Of a stretch of DNA of 64,000 bases, positions 11,851-23,778 are shown piece by piece. A program made the position numbers and the translations under genes. Below the pieces are notes generated by a model, which was given only the letters and a program-made list of their open reading frames with translations, was not told the origin of the DNA and searched no databases. Position 1 is the stretch's first letter; each line of letters starts with the position of its first letter. Source of the stretch: Chrysemys picta bellii (Eukaryota; Chordata; Testudines; Emydidae); the NCBI RefSeq assembly GCF_011386835.1, contig NC_088797.1, positions 91,832,264 to 91,896,263 of the forward strand, written 5' to 3'.

Positions 11851-12150
11851 TAGGCTATGTCTACACTTCCGCGGTAAGTCGACCTACGCTACGCAACTCC
11901 AGCTACGTGAAAAACGTAGCTGAAGTCGACGTACCTTAGGTCGAGTTACCTTGGGGTCTACACCATGGGGAGTCGACGGGAGAAAATCTCCCGTCAACTT
12001 ACCTTACTCTTCTCGTTGGGGGTAGAAAACAGAGGTTGACTGGAGAGTGATTTGCAGTCTATTTGGCGGGTCTTTACTTGACCAGCTAAATTGACCACTG
12101 ATGGATCGATCTCAGAGCGTTGATCCCTGCTGTAGTGTAGACCTGCCCTA
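11851..12150. mobile_element. 300-bp MITE, Harbinger-like ends
   Basis: Starts taggctatgtctacacttcc and ends tgtagtgtagacctgcccta: the ends are inverted copies around tgtctacac / gtgtagac, and TA/TTA-type flanks fit a Harbinger or mariner target. The interior holds small palindromes (ctacgtgaaaaacgtag; gtcgacgggag with ctcccgtcaac). No coding capacity. It sits only 41 bp from the pogo-like element. Confidence 0.75.
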
Positions 12151-15100
12151 AAATGTGACATGCTTGAGATTTAACTCCTTATCATCTAAACAATCAGCAT
12201 TTTTTCATTTAGAAAACATATTTCAGACAATATGTAAAGTAGGATTTTTGCAATCCAGTGCACACTAAGTACTGACAATTTGTTAAGAATCTTTTTTAAA
12301 GACCAAATGTGCATATCCTGTATTGTAAATAATACATTTTTTATATTTGCAATGTGTCATGTCTTTGTTCCTGTTGATTTTTTAAACCTACATCTTGCAA
12401 TGAATCCTGTGAGCATTTGCAGCTAAATTTCCATAAAATATCCTGTAAAAATGCACCTAGAGTTTTCTGCCTGTACTTGTTTACAGACACCTGTGTGTCT
12501 GTCTGTCTTTTTGTGGCATTCCTGCAGAATAGTTTTTAAGCACAAGGTAGATAAGCTGTTAAATGCAAACAACTGAGAGCATAAGAAGCTAGATATAAGG
12601 TAAGAGAAAATTTGGCCCCCAAAGCACATCTTAAATGTTTTATTTCAAGTACAGATAAACCCTGAATGTTTGAGTGTCCACATTAAATGAAATTCATATC
12701 TGGTCCCAGCTCTGAATTTTTATTAAAGTCAAAATTAATTTTTATGACACTTTGATTTTAAAATGTATTGCATATTCCTTGAAACCTTTGTAAAATCAGG
12801 TTTCTCTGCATACATCAAGAAATGCAGTAATATATAAACTCGATCTAAGGTTCAAACTGATTGGTTGGATTGGAAAGTGAAATTGTGTGTCTAAGACCAG
12901 GGCTTTAACCATAGTTTATGATGCTCTAATTATTATTACATTTGATTAGTCCAAATCAATAAATTGATGGAGTATATATTGGATTATATGCACATTTTCT
13001 AGCAGAAGCAGTTGCTGAATTACATGGGGGAGCCCAAGGAAAAAAATGAAAAATGTGTATGGTTGCTGTCTGAGTTTTGACAGCCAGGTCATGGCAGTCC
13101 TCAGTAGCATATTGCTCCAAATGACTCAGCTGTATAGTTTACATGGTAATTTTCATAAAATTACCCATAATGCTAAAATAAATTTGTACTAATTAAATAT
13201 AACTTTGAAAAATCAGACTTGCTTGACTGGAACAGTCGTTCCAAGTATGGGTGTTGGGAGACAAACCAGTTTGGCAGATAATATCTGTTCAATTCAATTT
13301 ACGTCAGCAGAAACTAATCGTGTATGGCATGTGGGATTCAGACCAACTTGATTGAAAGTTAGTTCATGACAGATGTGGGACCACTAGAAGTGTTGATGGT
13401 CATATGTTTATTAGCTTCATAACAGGTTCTCTGAAACTGTCACTTCTAAAGTGACCCAGGTATAATGGTATAATCCAGTTCCTCCCTTCAAGTTTAAAGT
13501 GATTGAGATTATCAGAGTTTGTATACTTATCAAGTATATGGTTTTATGAGATGCGACGTTAATAATATTTCTTATTATAGTTTTCCATTTGCCTGCTACC
13601 AAACTTGCTGGGTTGAGTAGCTGTAGAATACGTCATTGCAAAATTATTAATCTTCTTACATTTTAAAGGTAACCAAATTACTGTTACTGTATGCAAGAGA
13701 TATTTTGAGGAAGTAGAATAAATCCTATTTAGTCTGTTACTTTTTCTATGTATTTTGACTTTAAAATATTTCCAAAATCATATTAATTATGAAGTCCTAT
13801 CACCTCAAGACATCTGCCATTTGAATTTCCAAAATTATAAAGTATGATGCCAGTTCTTGGACTTCAGTTCTACCTTTCAGACATCTTTTTGCCCCAAAAG
13901 TGTTATTCAGATTACTTAAATTTTCAAAGCTTTTTCTTTGTAAATTGAATTAACCTTACTAATTTATATATTTGTATATTCAACTGATTTCTCTTTTAAT
14001 GCTGTCACAGTAAAAACTGGCCCTGCCCCAACTGCTGAAGTTAAATACTTAGGACCTCGGATTTTTCAAAGATTTTTTTTTTCTTTTTCTTGTGTGTGTT
14101 TTTATTGTTGGTGTTCAGTGCGGAAGGGTATTTTAACACTTTAACTATGTCATCAAGTTTTTATAAGAAGTTTTCTTTGGAAGGTTAATAAGTATGAGCA
14201 ATTGCATAGGGTAAATGTAGAATATTTGATTACAGGAATATGCAGTTTGAGTGATGTTTAAGATCTAAAAAACTGGCGCATCCGTGCTTTTTCACTGGAG
14301 GTGCTTCTGCAGACCCTAAGGGAGTATAGAAAGTGGATTTTATGTGCTGCAGTTTGATGTGTTGTCTTTATCTAAGCATCACAGGGTATTAAGCTGAAAC
14401 ACCAAAGACACCATCATATGGAATGTAGAGCAGTTATAAAACTACACAGTTTATAGGACGTCCTATGCAGAATTTGGCAAGAATTAGAGAAGTGTGTTCC
14501 AAGGACAGTGTGTGACACTTTGATTTTTTTTAATGACTTTCTAACATGAGTTGCTTACTATTTTGAAAATAATTGAAAGGTTTCATTATTAAAAAATATT
14601 TCAAACATTCAACCTGAGTATGATACCATGCTACCTCTCAAGAAAGCTGTGAAGAGCTTTGGCTGTTCTAATGAAGTATGTATCCAAAAAATAGTTCAAA
14701 GTAAACTTTAATATACCTTTGTTCACTTGGAAATGCACCTTATATTGCTATACTGTATGTGAAGACAATAATGCACTTTAATTTCAGGGTCAGTGCATCT
14801 TACCTACAGTACAGTTAATTATAACTCTCTATACCTTATTTAATCCATTGTTGCTTCTTGAGAAAAGGTTGATACTACACATAGCATAGTGTGCAACAGC
14901 AGTAACAGCCTCTGTCACCTGCTGCATGCTAAATCCATAATTTGAATGTTGGATCTACCAATACATCCAGATTATTTCCTCTGATCATATTAACTAATTC
15001 AGTGCATTTTTACTATACTGAATTTGGGTATTGTTTTTGGCTAAGTGCCTCACTCTTCACATTAAAATTGATATTCCACTGAGCCTATTTGTGTAATCTA

Positions 15101-16489
15101 TCAATATTCTGAAAAAGAGCTACATCCCTCAGTGTTTTATTCACTCCCTGTAGCTTAGAATCATATGTAAATGTAATTATCTTGCATGCTACAGCTTTGG
15201 TTGTACTCTCCCTGCTTGTTCTAGTGGCAGGATACTGTGCATGTTTTCCTCCTTCTTGTCTCCCTTTCACCAGAGGTCTTGGGAGCAGATGGCTCTAAGG
15301 TTGTGAATAATGTTCTCTGAACTACAGTGACATGACCAGGGCTGGCAGTGTAATAATATGTTGATTAATAAGTTACATTATATTCTAATCCAGGAGAGGA
15401 TTTGAGTGACAGGCTGGCGATAGGCCACCTCCACATATACTTCTGCCAGCCTACTGAGTGATGCAGAGGCAAAGAAGAGGATTTCTGGCTCCCGGACAGT
15501 TACCTGAACCTGCCTCCATGTTTGCTGAGCCTGTGGCTGCATTGGGGCTGTGGGAGCAAGAAAGCAGGAAGGCAGATCTGCCAGTAGGAATCTTAGCGGA
15601 ACCATCGCTTTTTCATTCTTCTGTGTATGAGCCCTGCAGGGGAGCACTTCTGAAGTCAGAGCTGCTTAGTGTAGGTTCTTACAGTTTTCCATATCCCCTG
15701 CTGTTCTTCTCCTGTACCAACTGATGCCTATTGATGCTTCAGCCTTCTGCTGCCCAACACCAAACATGAGCAGCGGGGGAGATGTGAACATTTTTTTTTT
15801 GTCACTTTCACTTCACTGCTGTTCACCCAGGAAGGTGAGCTGATGGACATGCTGCCAGTACATGCTCTATGGCTGGCAGCCAAAGGTTCCAGTAGGCCAT
15901 GTTGATGTACTGGCTGTTGTCTATATCAACAAACTACATATTTTGTGGGAAGAAAATATTCCCCATTAATCAATCAAGAGGTACTGGAATTCACAGGTTT
16001 TATCTTTGGAGTTTCCAGTACGCATCACAAAACACACATACTTGAATCAGAACTGAGGAAGCTAGGCCCCAGGTGTTGCTTCCCTCCACCACCACCACCA
16101 CCCCCGGGAAAAACTACAGAGAGGAACCAGCTAGAGATGTTGCCATTAGGAAGCAGCAGAAGCAGTCAAATTACGGATCATGAGACATTCAGAGAACTTT
16201 CTATGGTTTTACTGAAGTTTGTCTGCACTGTGCTGATTGACTGTTTGCTCCAACCCTCTCCCTTTCCCTCCCTCACAGTCTCTTCACCTCCTCAGCTTCC
16301 CCCGCCCTGTTTCCCTCACCTCTGTCTTTCAGTGTCCCTTCTCCCTTCAATTTTCTTTACATTTAACTGATCCCGTCCTAACTACCCACCCCTCCTCAAA
16401 CCCTCACCCTCCCAAAATCATGGAACCAATGTGATGTTTGCTGCCATTACATTGTTCATTCTGCTTGTGTGCTATATCCCTTTCCCTCA

Positions 16490-16625
16490 CCCTGTGTTTG
16501 TCTTGTCTATTAGATTGTAAACTTTTTTTGAAACAGGGATTGTCTGTCATTCTGTTTATACAGTGCCTAGCACAATGGGACACCATTCCTGAATGGTCCT
16601 TAGGCACTACCCTAATAAACACGCT
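16490..16625 (+). repeat. Conserved sauropsid interspersed repeat
   Basis: Contains 'attagattgtaaactt', 'acagggattgtctgt' and 'acagtgcctagcacaatggg', then a closing segment with cactaccctaataaac. I recognise it as a common repeat of turtle, crocodile and bird introns and 3' UTRs, but cannot assign its class. Reading frames of about 115 codons on both strands across it are chance. Confidence 0.55.
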
Positions 16626-16985
16626 TAATAATGATACTTCAACTATTTCCCCCACATCTGAGTGTAGCAGAATGCAATACCTCATTTTTTTTTCATTTTG
16701 TAATGTGTTATTAATTAAGATGGCTGTTTTAATGTATGAGATAAAGTTCAATGGACAAGCACCACCACAGATTTATGTATAGACATTTATGTGCTTTTTA
16801 TGGAATAATCTGTTCATTCTGCATATGGAAAGAGAAATGCTAAAATGTGCATACTTTTGATCTGTTCTCAAGAAATATAGTCTTCCTGAATCCCAAGCAA
16901 CTGAAGTGAAAACATTGCCTACTTGTTCTATATATGCCTGTTGTGTGAATATAGTGCATTGATAATATTAACAATGTCTATTCAA

Positions 16986-17026
16986 GGTTTCAGAGTAGCA
17001 GCCGTGTTAGTCTGTATTCTAGTCTA
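16986..17026 (-). mobile_element. 41-bp Penelope-like element tail
   Basis: 'ggtttcagagtagcagccgt' followed by 'gttagtctgtattc' is the inverted 3' terminus of the turtle Penelope family seen at full context at 59098. It is flanked by an exact 10-bp target duplication, gtctattcaa (16976-16985 and 17027-17036). So this is a complete, extremely 5'-truncated insertion, not a decayed larger copy. Confidence 0.8.
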
Positions 17027-18008
17027 GTCTATTCAATACAGGATATGCCTGTCGTTCCAAGTCAGCTTAGTGCACTTGGTAAAAAAACACACATTCCCTA
17101 TATCTCCTGTCAGAGACTGTGCATATCATATACTGGTAATACACAAGGAGTAAGAAGCAAGAGCTGCTGTGTATCTCATTACAAAGATAGGAATCTACCA
17201 TTTCCAATGGCATAAACTCTCATTTCTAGCCCTAATGGATCATAAGATATCTGACCTTAAACTTGCACAGCCTGGGTATCAGAGCTTTATAATTTTGTGG
17301 GAGAAATGTCAAAAACAGAGTTGCAATAAATGGTTTTGGATTTCCAGCGTATAGTATCTCTCTCGCTCATAGATGTGTGTGTGAACGTGCACCTTTATCA
17401 TTTCACCTGGACTTGGTTATCTAATCAGTCTGTGGTACACCTCCTAGTCCCACCGCCTACAAATGATAATGCCATTGTTCCCCCCCTTAACATGAACAGG
17501 TTTTTATGCAAGACTTGAATATATCATAACTTTTGGCAGCAACAGCACTATCCCAATACAATTTTAAGGAAGACCGAGGTAGGGAACTTTTCCACGAATG
17601 AACTTCAGACCTCCAATTCAAACGTTTATTTTGTTCTTGTAAATAACATGTTTGGTTGGGTTTTTTTAGCCAGTGGCAGAAATTCCTATCTATAAAGAAT
17701 AACATCAATGTTGTATTAATTAGCCTTTCATTAATGCTTAGATTTCGTAGTTTACTTGAAGTCCTAAATAAATTCAGGATTGATTGTTTTGGATTTTTTT
17801 TCATGATGCAGGATTTTCTTTTACTCATTTTATGATATTCTTATTTTAAATTACATTTTCCTTTGACAATATTTTTAGTGAGTAGATGCAGACTGTTTCT
17901 TCTTGCTTTGAAAATGTTCTTCTCCAAAGCAAGATCCCTTTTTGGGAAAAAATAAAATAGGATGGAAAGTTGATTCTTAAGTATTTACATTCTGATTTTC
18001 AATTGCAG

Positions 18009-18202
18009 CTCAGTGCCATAGATGCAGACCAAGGGCCAAATGGGCAGATCATATACGAAATTCTGGCTGGGGACCAGGGAGACTTCATCATTAATGACCG
18101 AACGGGCCTTATCACTATCGCTCCAGGAGTTGTATTGTCAGTAGGGAGGTCCTATGCACTCACTGTCAAAGCATCTGACAATGCTCCTCCTGCACAGAGA
18201 AG
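18009..18202 (+). CDS. PCDH15: PCDH15 exon A: cadherin repeat (EC5 by my count)
   Basis: A 194-bp exon between an acceptor (ttcaattgcag) and a donor (gtaatt). It opens in phase 0 and ends two bases into a codon. The product starts [20 protein letters not shown] and includes the cadherin calcium motif DADQGPNG, then [22 protein letters not shown] and NAPPAQRR. It matches protocadherin-15 as I remember it. That protein is a large calcium-dependent cadherin of the inner-ear tip link, where it pairs with cadherin-23 and gates mechanotransduction; it is also expressed in photoreceptors. The segment covers all but the first strand of one extracellular repeat. Numbering by memory (eleven repeats, counted back from the membrane) gives EC5. 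It joins in frame to exon B, 13 kb downstream. Confidence 0.93.
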
Positions 18203-19524
18203 GTAATTAATTATATAATAAAAAGTATTTTTTAACCTATGTCTATCCCAGCAATTAAATTTAAGAAGCACAGCGTACTCTTATTCGTAAAAATCTGCGC
18301 TGCATTGGGCATTCAGAGGGAGATGGCTTCAATTTATTCTGTTTTGTGCATTGATCCCACTTCAAGTTTTCTTTTGATAAGTACTATATTAGAAATTAGT
18401 CTAATACTTGCATTTTCATGGCTTATTTACATATTCTCTGCAGCTCACAACTTTCACTATTTCATTCCCCTTGAATTATCTCCTTTTAAAATTCAACAGG
18501 CAATAATTTAATTTTAATCTGTCCTTGTTTGTATGAGAAATTAAAAGTGAGAGAAAGGAAGATAGATGCTGGTTGTCTGGACATTGCTTGCTATGATGCA
18601 GAAATTATTAATAATAGTATCTTCAGAATGATCCCTCAGCTGGCAACTGCCTTCTGCCCAGGTGACAAGGTATTATAGTATTCATGTTCATCTGGACTTG
18701 ACTTATTTTGTCACATAAATTGCAAGCTGTTTAAATAATGAAGTACACACCACTAAAACCTAAATTCACACCAGCAAAGTCATTTAATGTCTAATCTCAG
18801 ACTACTGTCAGATCAGAGCAGTTTGTGTGTTGTCTGCGGTTGGCTCAGGATTGTCGTGTTCCCCAAATAAAGCTATCCAGTCCCACTTTCCTGCTTCTTT
18901 TGTTCTCGATTTCTGTGTGCTGAAAATAAGCAAAAATGTTGGCACTTCACTACTGTGTAGAGAAATACATAACAATGGTTGAGATGACATGTTCTGGGCC
19001 CAATGCCAATAAGGCGTCATTGTGCTGAAAATGTGACAAGTCAATTCTCCAATTAAGGGGACTGGGAGAAATGGCAGCCTTGTGTAACTGCACCTCTCAA
19101 TGTTTCTCACATTCACAAATTGGGCAGTCAATGTAAGAGGAAGGTATCATCATGTGAGTTTACCCAGATGCCTATCCCCTGCCCCCCAAGACCAGCTTCT
19201 GCTGTTAAGTCTGCAAGCAATCAGCACACTATGGTGGCTAAATTGAGCTGGGATGTTATTTGTTTATTCCAAATTACTATATATTTCCAAATGATTGGAA
19301 TATGCTGATCCATCAGACTATTTACAAACTAAGCTCTGTAAACATGTGATCTTATATTTGAACTGAAACTTCTTTATAGAACACATTCTTTAGCTGACAG
19401 GATTTCTTTTCCCCTAAAACATTTCAGATTTGTCAAAGTTCATCTTAAACTCATACACTTTGTCTTACATTTTTTCTTCCCTTCCCTCTTATCACGTGTT
19501 ACACTCTTCTGTTACAGCATGTTT

Positions 19525-19635
19525 CAATTTAGACGGTAAACTCTTTGATGCAGACTCTGTGTAGTATTATGTATTTGTATAGTTCCTAGCACGCTGGGTT
19601 CCTGATTAGTTGGCTCTGCAATACAAATAATTTAC
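19525..19635 (+). repeat. Second copy of the conserved sauropsid repeat
   Basis: 'tttagacggtaaactctttg', 'atgcagactctgtg' and 'atagttcctagcacgctggg' followed by 'aatacaaataatt' parallel the repeat at 16490-16625 in the same order and orientation. A possible third, weaker copy is at about 49370-49460. Confidence 0.5.
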
Positions 19636-19776
19636 TTGTCGAACACTAGCGTGGAACAGGAAGATCTTTAAGGTTGTTGTTAAAATATTTAAAGCATTTG
19701 ACTCAAAGGCTAGCTCTCTTAGTATTCATGGTGTCCATTACACCTTGGTCGAAGATAGACTTTTCATTCTCTACAG

Positions 19777-19973
19777 CAGTGGTCTCCAAAGAGGATCCTT
19801 CGGGGGCAAGAATTAGAGAAGTGTGTTCCAAGGACAGTGTGTTCAGCCGGGAGTCCGAGCAGCTTTTTTTTTGTTTTTTTTTTGGCTTCTACAGTTCGGC
19901 CGGGAGCAGGGGCTGTGTGCTCAAAATTTTTTTACTGATGGGGTGCGCGATCAAAAAAGTTTGGAGACCACTG
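19777..19973. mobile_element. hAT MITE with perfect 8-bp target duplication
   Basis: Ends are cagtggtctccaaa and the inverse tttggagaccactg. The flanking 8 bp, ctctacag, is identical on both sides (19769-19776, 19974-19981), diagnostic of hAT. At 197 bp it has no coding capacity. Its left half includes a 38-bp stretch identical to 14476-14513, which is unexpected for a transposon interior. Confidence 0.92.
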
Positions 19974-21249
19974 CTCTACAGCACTGTTTTCACTAGTAAT
20001 AAACCCTTTACCAAATCTTTAAAGAATTATTAACACATGCCCTAACATCTATATTTTAATGGTATCCTGATGGGGGATGAATTCCTTACTTCTATTAGAG
20101 AGGCTGATTATTACAATATTCAACAAAAGCAAGTTAAGATCTCACTTCTTGTAGTTCCATTGGTCTATTTTGTTATAGACTTATGACATATTTTTTTTCA
20201 AAATTGACTAGTGATTTGGGATGCCTCCGTTTTTGAGTGTCCAACATGAGATGCATTCAAGGAGCCTGACTGCCAGAGAGTGGATGTTCAGAACTTTCAG
20301 TAAATCAGGCCTCTCTCAGACATCTTATGTGAATCACCCAAAATTACTAGTCAGAGATTAGATAAGGTTTATCTAAGATAGACAGATGGCAACAGAAGAA
20401 AGAGTCTGGAAATTACTCACTTGGCTCTAAAGTTAGGTAATGCACACAGGCTTCTTTTATTTCATTCAGAGAAATAGAATCTTTGAATAAATTCTTAATT
20501 CATATTAAGGGGGTAACTCCACTATTCTCAGATCCCATACACTGATACCGGAGCAATCGTTTGAATAAATGGCAATAGATTTTGCTTGATTGTTCATTAA
20601 AGAATCAAGCAAGAGTGCCCACTTGCACTCTTGTTACTGGCTATAGTCATAGAATCCTTTGCTGAGAGAGTATGTGACAAAATGCATTATACAGTGTACA
20701 TTGTACCTGAGGTACATCACAAAGTAAAGCTGCATATGTATGGGATCTTGCTGTTTTTGATTACTTTGAGGAGATAAACACGTTTAAATCTTTGCAGAAG
20801 TTTATGGGTTTAAGATGAAGTTTGACAAATCTGAAATGTTTGGGGGGAAAAGAAATCCTGGTAGCTAAAGAATGTGTTCTATAAAGAAGTTTTAGTTCAA
20901 ATATATAGCTCTCTCCCTGAGATTCTTGCGGTGGACATCTCTTAGGATCTGGAACAACTATCTGACCTTAATTTTTATCCATGAATACAACAAATAAGAA
21001 GACAGTGTGATCTGTGGAACACACATACAATCTTATTGGAGTATTGCTAACATTCAGAGGAAGATTTCTCCAGTTATTATATTTCAGTCCCTCCCCATAG
21101 TAATTCCAGACAGAATTCTAACACACATACAGAACATTCTTTAATATTTTATCTGAGAGAAAGAGAGTCCAAGAATGAATGAGGTTACACAAACCCTAAC
21201 GATGATGGGCTAGAGGAGCAGTACCAAATCTAATACACTCTTACACAAT

Positions 21250-21440
21250 GGGAGAGGGATAGCTCAGTGGTTTGAGCATTGGGCTGCTAAACCTAGGGTT
21301 GTGAGTTCAATACTTGAGAGGGCTACTTAGGGATCTGGGGCAAAATCAGTACTTAGTCCTGCTAGTGAAGGCAGGGGGCTGGACTTGATGACTTTTCAAT
21401 GTCCCTTCCAGTTCTAGGAGAAAGGATATCTCCATTAATT
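21250..21440 (+). mobile_element. tRNA-derived SINE with CR1-like tail (turtle polIII/SINE type)
   Basis: The tRNA-like head has an A box (tagctcagtgg, 21260-21270) and a B box (gagttcaatac, 21303-21313). A unique body follows (gggatctggggcaaaatcag), then a tail, ctggacttgatga..cccttccagttctag, resembling the CR1 LINE 3' end. I recognise this as the cryptodiran turtle tRNA SINE family. Such SINEs are transcribed by RNA polymerase III and moved by CR1 enzymes. It is not a functional tRNA gene: no cloverleaf closes after the B box. Confidence 0.88.
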
Positions 21441-23099
21441 TATAAATGTATTTATTTATACATTTAAAATATGCCAGTTATGGGCATTCGTAGACTAAGG
21501 GATGTGATGAGCAAAACAGACCCTGTTGCACACTGTCCAGGTTTGCATAATAAGTGAAGTGGCATCAATCTAGATATTGGGGGTGGAGGGAATGACTTTA
21601 GGCCGGTTCTTTTCATAGTTTAGAGAAGTTGAGGAGAATGTTTGGCTCTCTGACTCAATATTATAAAGGAACAGTGCTGCACTGCTTTTAGAGCAGCTCA
21701 AAGAGAGGGTACAGTCTCTAAGGAAAAAAATGACTACCAGATAGAAACTCTTTTTGTTTCCCCAGAAAGCTTGAGGGAATCTATTTGGACAGACCTGGAA
21801 TCAAGCTTTAGACTAGGTCTTGTTTTTGTCGCTTCCTCTTTATACAGCAACTAAATGAAGGAGGACTTTAGAATTCCAGTAAAGAGCTGAAAAGATGTGT
21901 TAATAGTACTCATATATTTAGACTGGTTTAATTTTTTTAAGTTATCAATAGCACAAAATGAGATAAGTGATGAGTAACTGATATTTCTCTGGAAGACTAG
22001 AAAACTAAACATTTGAATTCACTCACTCAGAAATTCATTGGCCTATTTACCATGTTTCCTTTTTAAAGAATAGGGAAATACTGAAGTTTTTTCATGTAAC
22101 ACTGTGTAGTAATTGAGGTCAAATATTAACTTTTTAATGGTGGCTACTATATACTGAATATTTTATAAACTCAAGTTTATTAGTGGTTTTTGACTTATCT
22201 ACAGCTGATAGCATTTCCTGGCTAAAGGCTATGTTATTGACTTCATTGGTGCAGGATTTCATCCTAGGGATATAGCAGTTTGTTTAGTTGAAGAGTAATC
22301 TAATTCAGGAAAGTACAATGGTTCTACTTATAAATTTTCTTCCTTGGAAGACTTTGTGAGAGAAATTTCCTATATTTAGAAGAGGAGAATACAGCTGGAT
22401 TTCCTCTCAAATGTGACCATTATTCCTGGGAAAAAATAAGAAAGTTTAATTGGGTTTAGTAAGAGTTCAATAAGAAGTAAAGAAACATGAAATAGTAATT
22501 TAGATGAGGAAAAATATCTCATTGTCAAATGAAGTAATAAATGACTAGGTTCTGCTTTGTGAATCCAAATTAAAATTAGCTTAGTTCTATGTCTTATTTT
22601 TGATTAACACTTCAAATTAATGGTTTGTAATTCATTATAGCCATATGGTAAGATACTGTACTCGATATTCTTAAGATCTCCATTATTAGCTAGGCTTAGT
22701 AACATGGTATAAGTGTACTAAATTACATTTAATTACATTAATCAAGGACAAATGTTTCATGCTTAATTCTATCAGCTATTCGTTATTTATGTCATAGTTA
22801 AGGAGTCATTCATGAGCAATTTCCAGTGTATTGACAAAAAGGAAAGGCATTTGTGAAATATGAGCAATTATAGAGGAGTTTTTAAGGATTCCTGTCCTCT
22901 TCTAGTTCTTCTTAGACTGTAGGATCATTACAGTTAATGATGAAAACAATCCACCAGATCAGATCTATCCACCTGCCCATCTGCATCATAACAGTCTTGG
23001 AAAACATACTGAATGTAAATGCATTTTCTCTTTGAAGGGTGACTACAGTGATGCAATAGGTCCTCAGAAATGAGAGTCCACTAATATGCATACAAATCT

Positions 23100-23700
23100 C
23101 TTTATACTTTGTACATACATGCTAGCATACCTTAAAACAGTACTGATGAGCAGTTGGTGTACACTGGCCCGGATAGTGATCAATTTCTGTGTAGTCAGGG
23201 ACACCTGAGTGAGAAGTAGCCCTCTACCCCTTTGTGTAACTACTGTGGGTCCCCTCTTACCTGTGTTGCATGCACTGAGGACTCCACAAGGAGGTGCAGA
23301 GAGAAGACAGAAAATGAGTCCAATCTCTCCAATGCCACTTTGGGAATGGAGTAGCTTTTCATTGCCCCCTATATGGGCAATGTGGTGTTCAGTAACCACT
23401 CTGGGCCAAAGGTGCTTGAAAGAGAACCTCTTTATTCAGTGACCAGTTCCATCTTTCTCTGCAGTTCCCCTCCCCCAGACCTCCTGTCTGGGAACCTATG
23501 CTGTTTAAAGGCACAGTTTCCAAAACCACATAATCTTTTCCCAGCCAGAATCAAATAACAACAGTTAACAAACATTTATGTAACACAATTTCAAATACTT
23601 GTAATCAACCTAGTTACTAACAATAGTCAATTAATCCCTCAAGTGTCTTGAACTGTTACTTGAACTTGCAGGTCACCCTTGAAATATATCAGAACTGCTG
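23100..23700 (-). repeat. Possible LTR of the adjacent gypsy element
   Basis: On the minus strand the block carries an AATAAA signal ('tgaataaagaggttctcttt', near 23430) inside GC-richer sequence unlike the surrounding intron. It lies on the 3' side of the gypsy integrase fragment, where a 3' LTR is expected. I could not find the matching 5' LTR or clean TG..CA ends, so this is tentative. Confidence 0.3.
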
Positions 23701-23778
23701 TTGTCAGGAGGCAGTAAGTCCATTTGTTCTGGCATTATGTTCTGGGGCTTGTTGTCTTGGCCTATTGTGGTTGTTGCT

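Larger units (their letters stand above)
1..18008 (+). other. PCDH15: PCDH15 intron upstream of exon A (partial)
   Basis: Non-coding DNA ending in an AG acceptor (18007-18008) preceded by a T-rich tract. It holds the repeats listed separately. I see nothing recognisable in 1-606, 1026-2029, 2600-4334, 4406-5850, 5920-8500, 8916-9209, 12151-16489 and 17037-18008: these are AT-rich, with short chance reading frames and no convincing coding pattern. A short direct repeat lies at 6775-6803 and 7720-7754. The preceding PCDH15 exon is not visible, so this intron exceeds 18 kb. Confidence 0.8.
19353..20905. repeat. Pair of 108-bp inverted repeats 1.34 kb apart
   Basis: 19353-19460 and 20798-20905 are reverse complements with about 8 mismatches by eye (about 93%). 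The shared core includes agaacacattctttagct and its inverse. The 1337-bp interior holds a hAT MITE (19777-19973) and a conserved sauropsid repeat (about 19525-19635). No transposase and no obvious target duplication was seen at the outer ends. It could be a local inverted duplication or two copies of one unnamed repeat. Confidence 0.75.

Noticed and set aside
15945..16370. 141-codon plus-strand frame with poly-proline stretches
   Set aside because: Driven by a CCA/CCT-rich tract and followed by pyrimidine-rich low-complexity DNA; no splice signals or domain similarity.
16404..16782. Opposed 114-115 codon frames
   Set aside because: They overlap the conserved interspersed repeat at 16490-16625 on both strands; neither shows coding bias.
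21250..21322. Possible tRNA gene
   Set aside because: A and B boxes are present, but there is no cloverleaf acceptor closure and the sequence continues into a SINE body and CR1-like tail.
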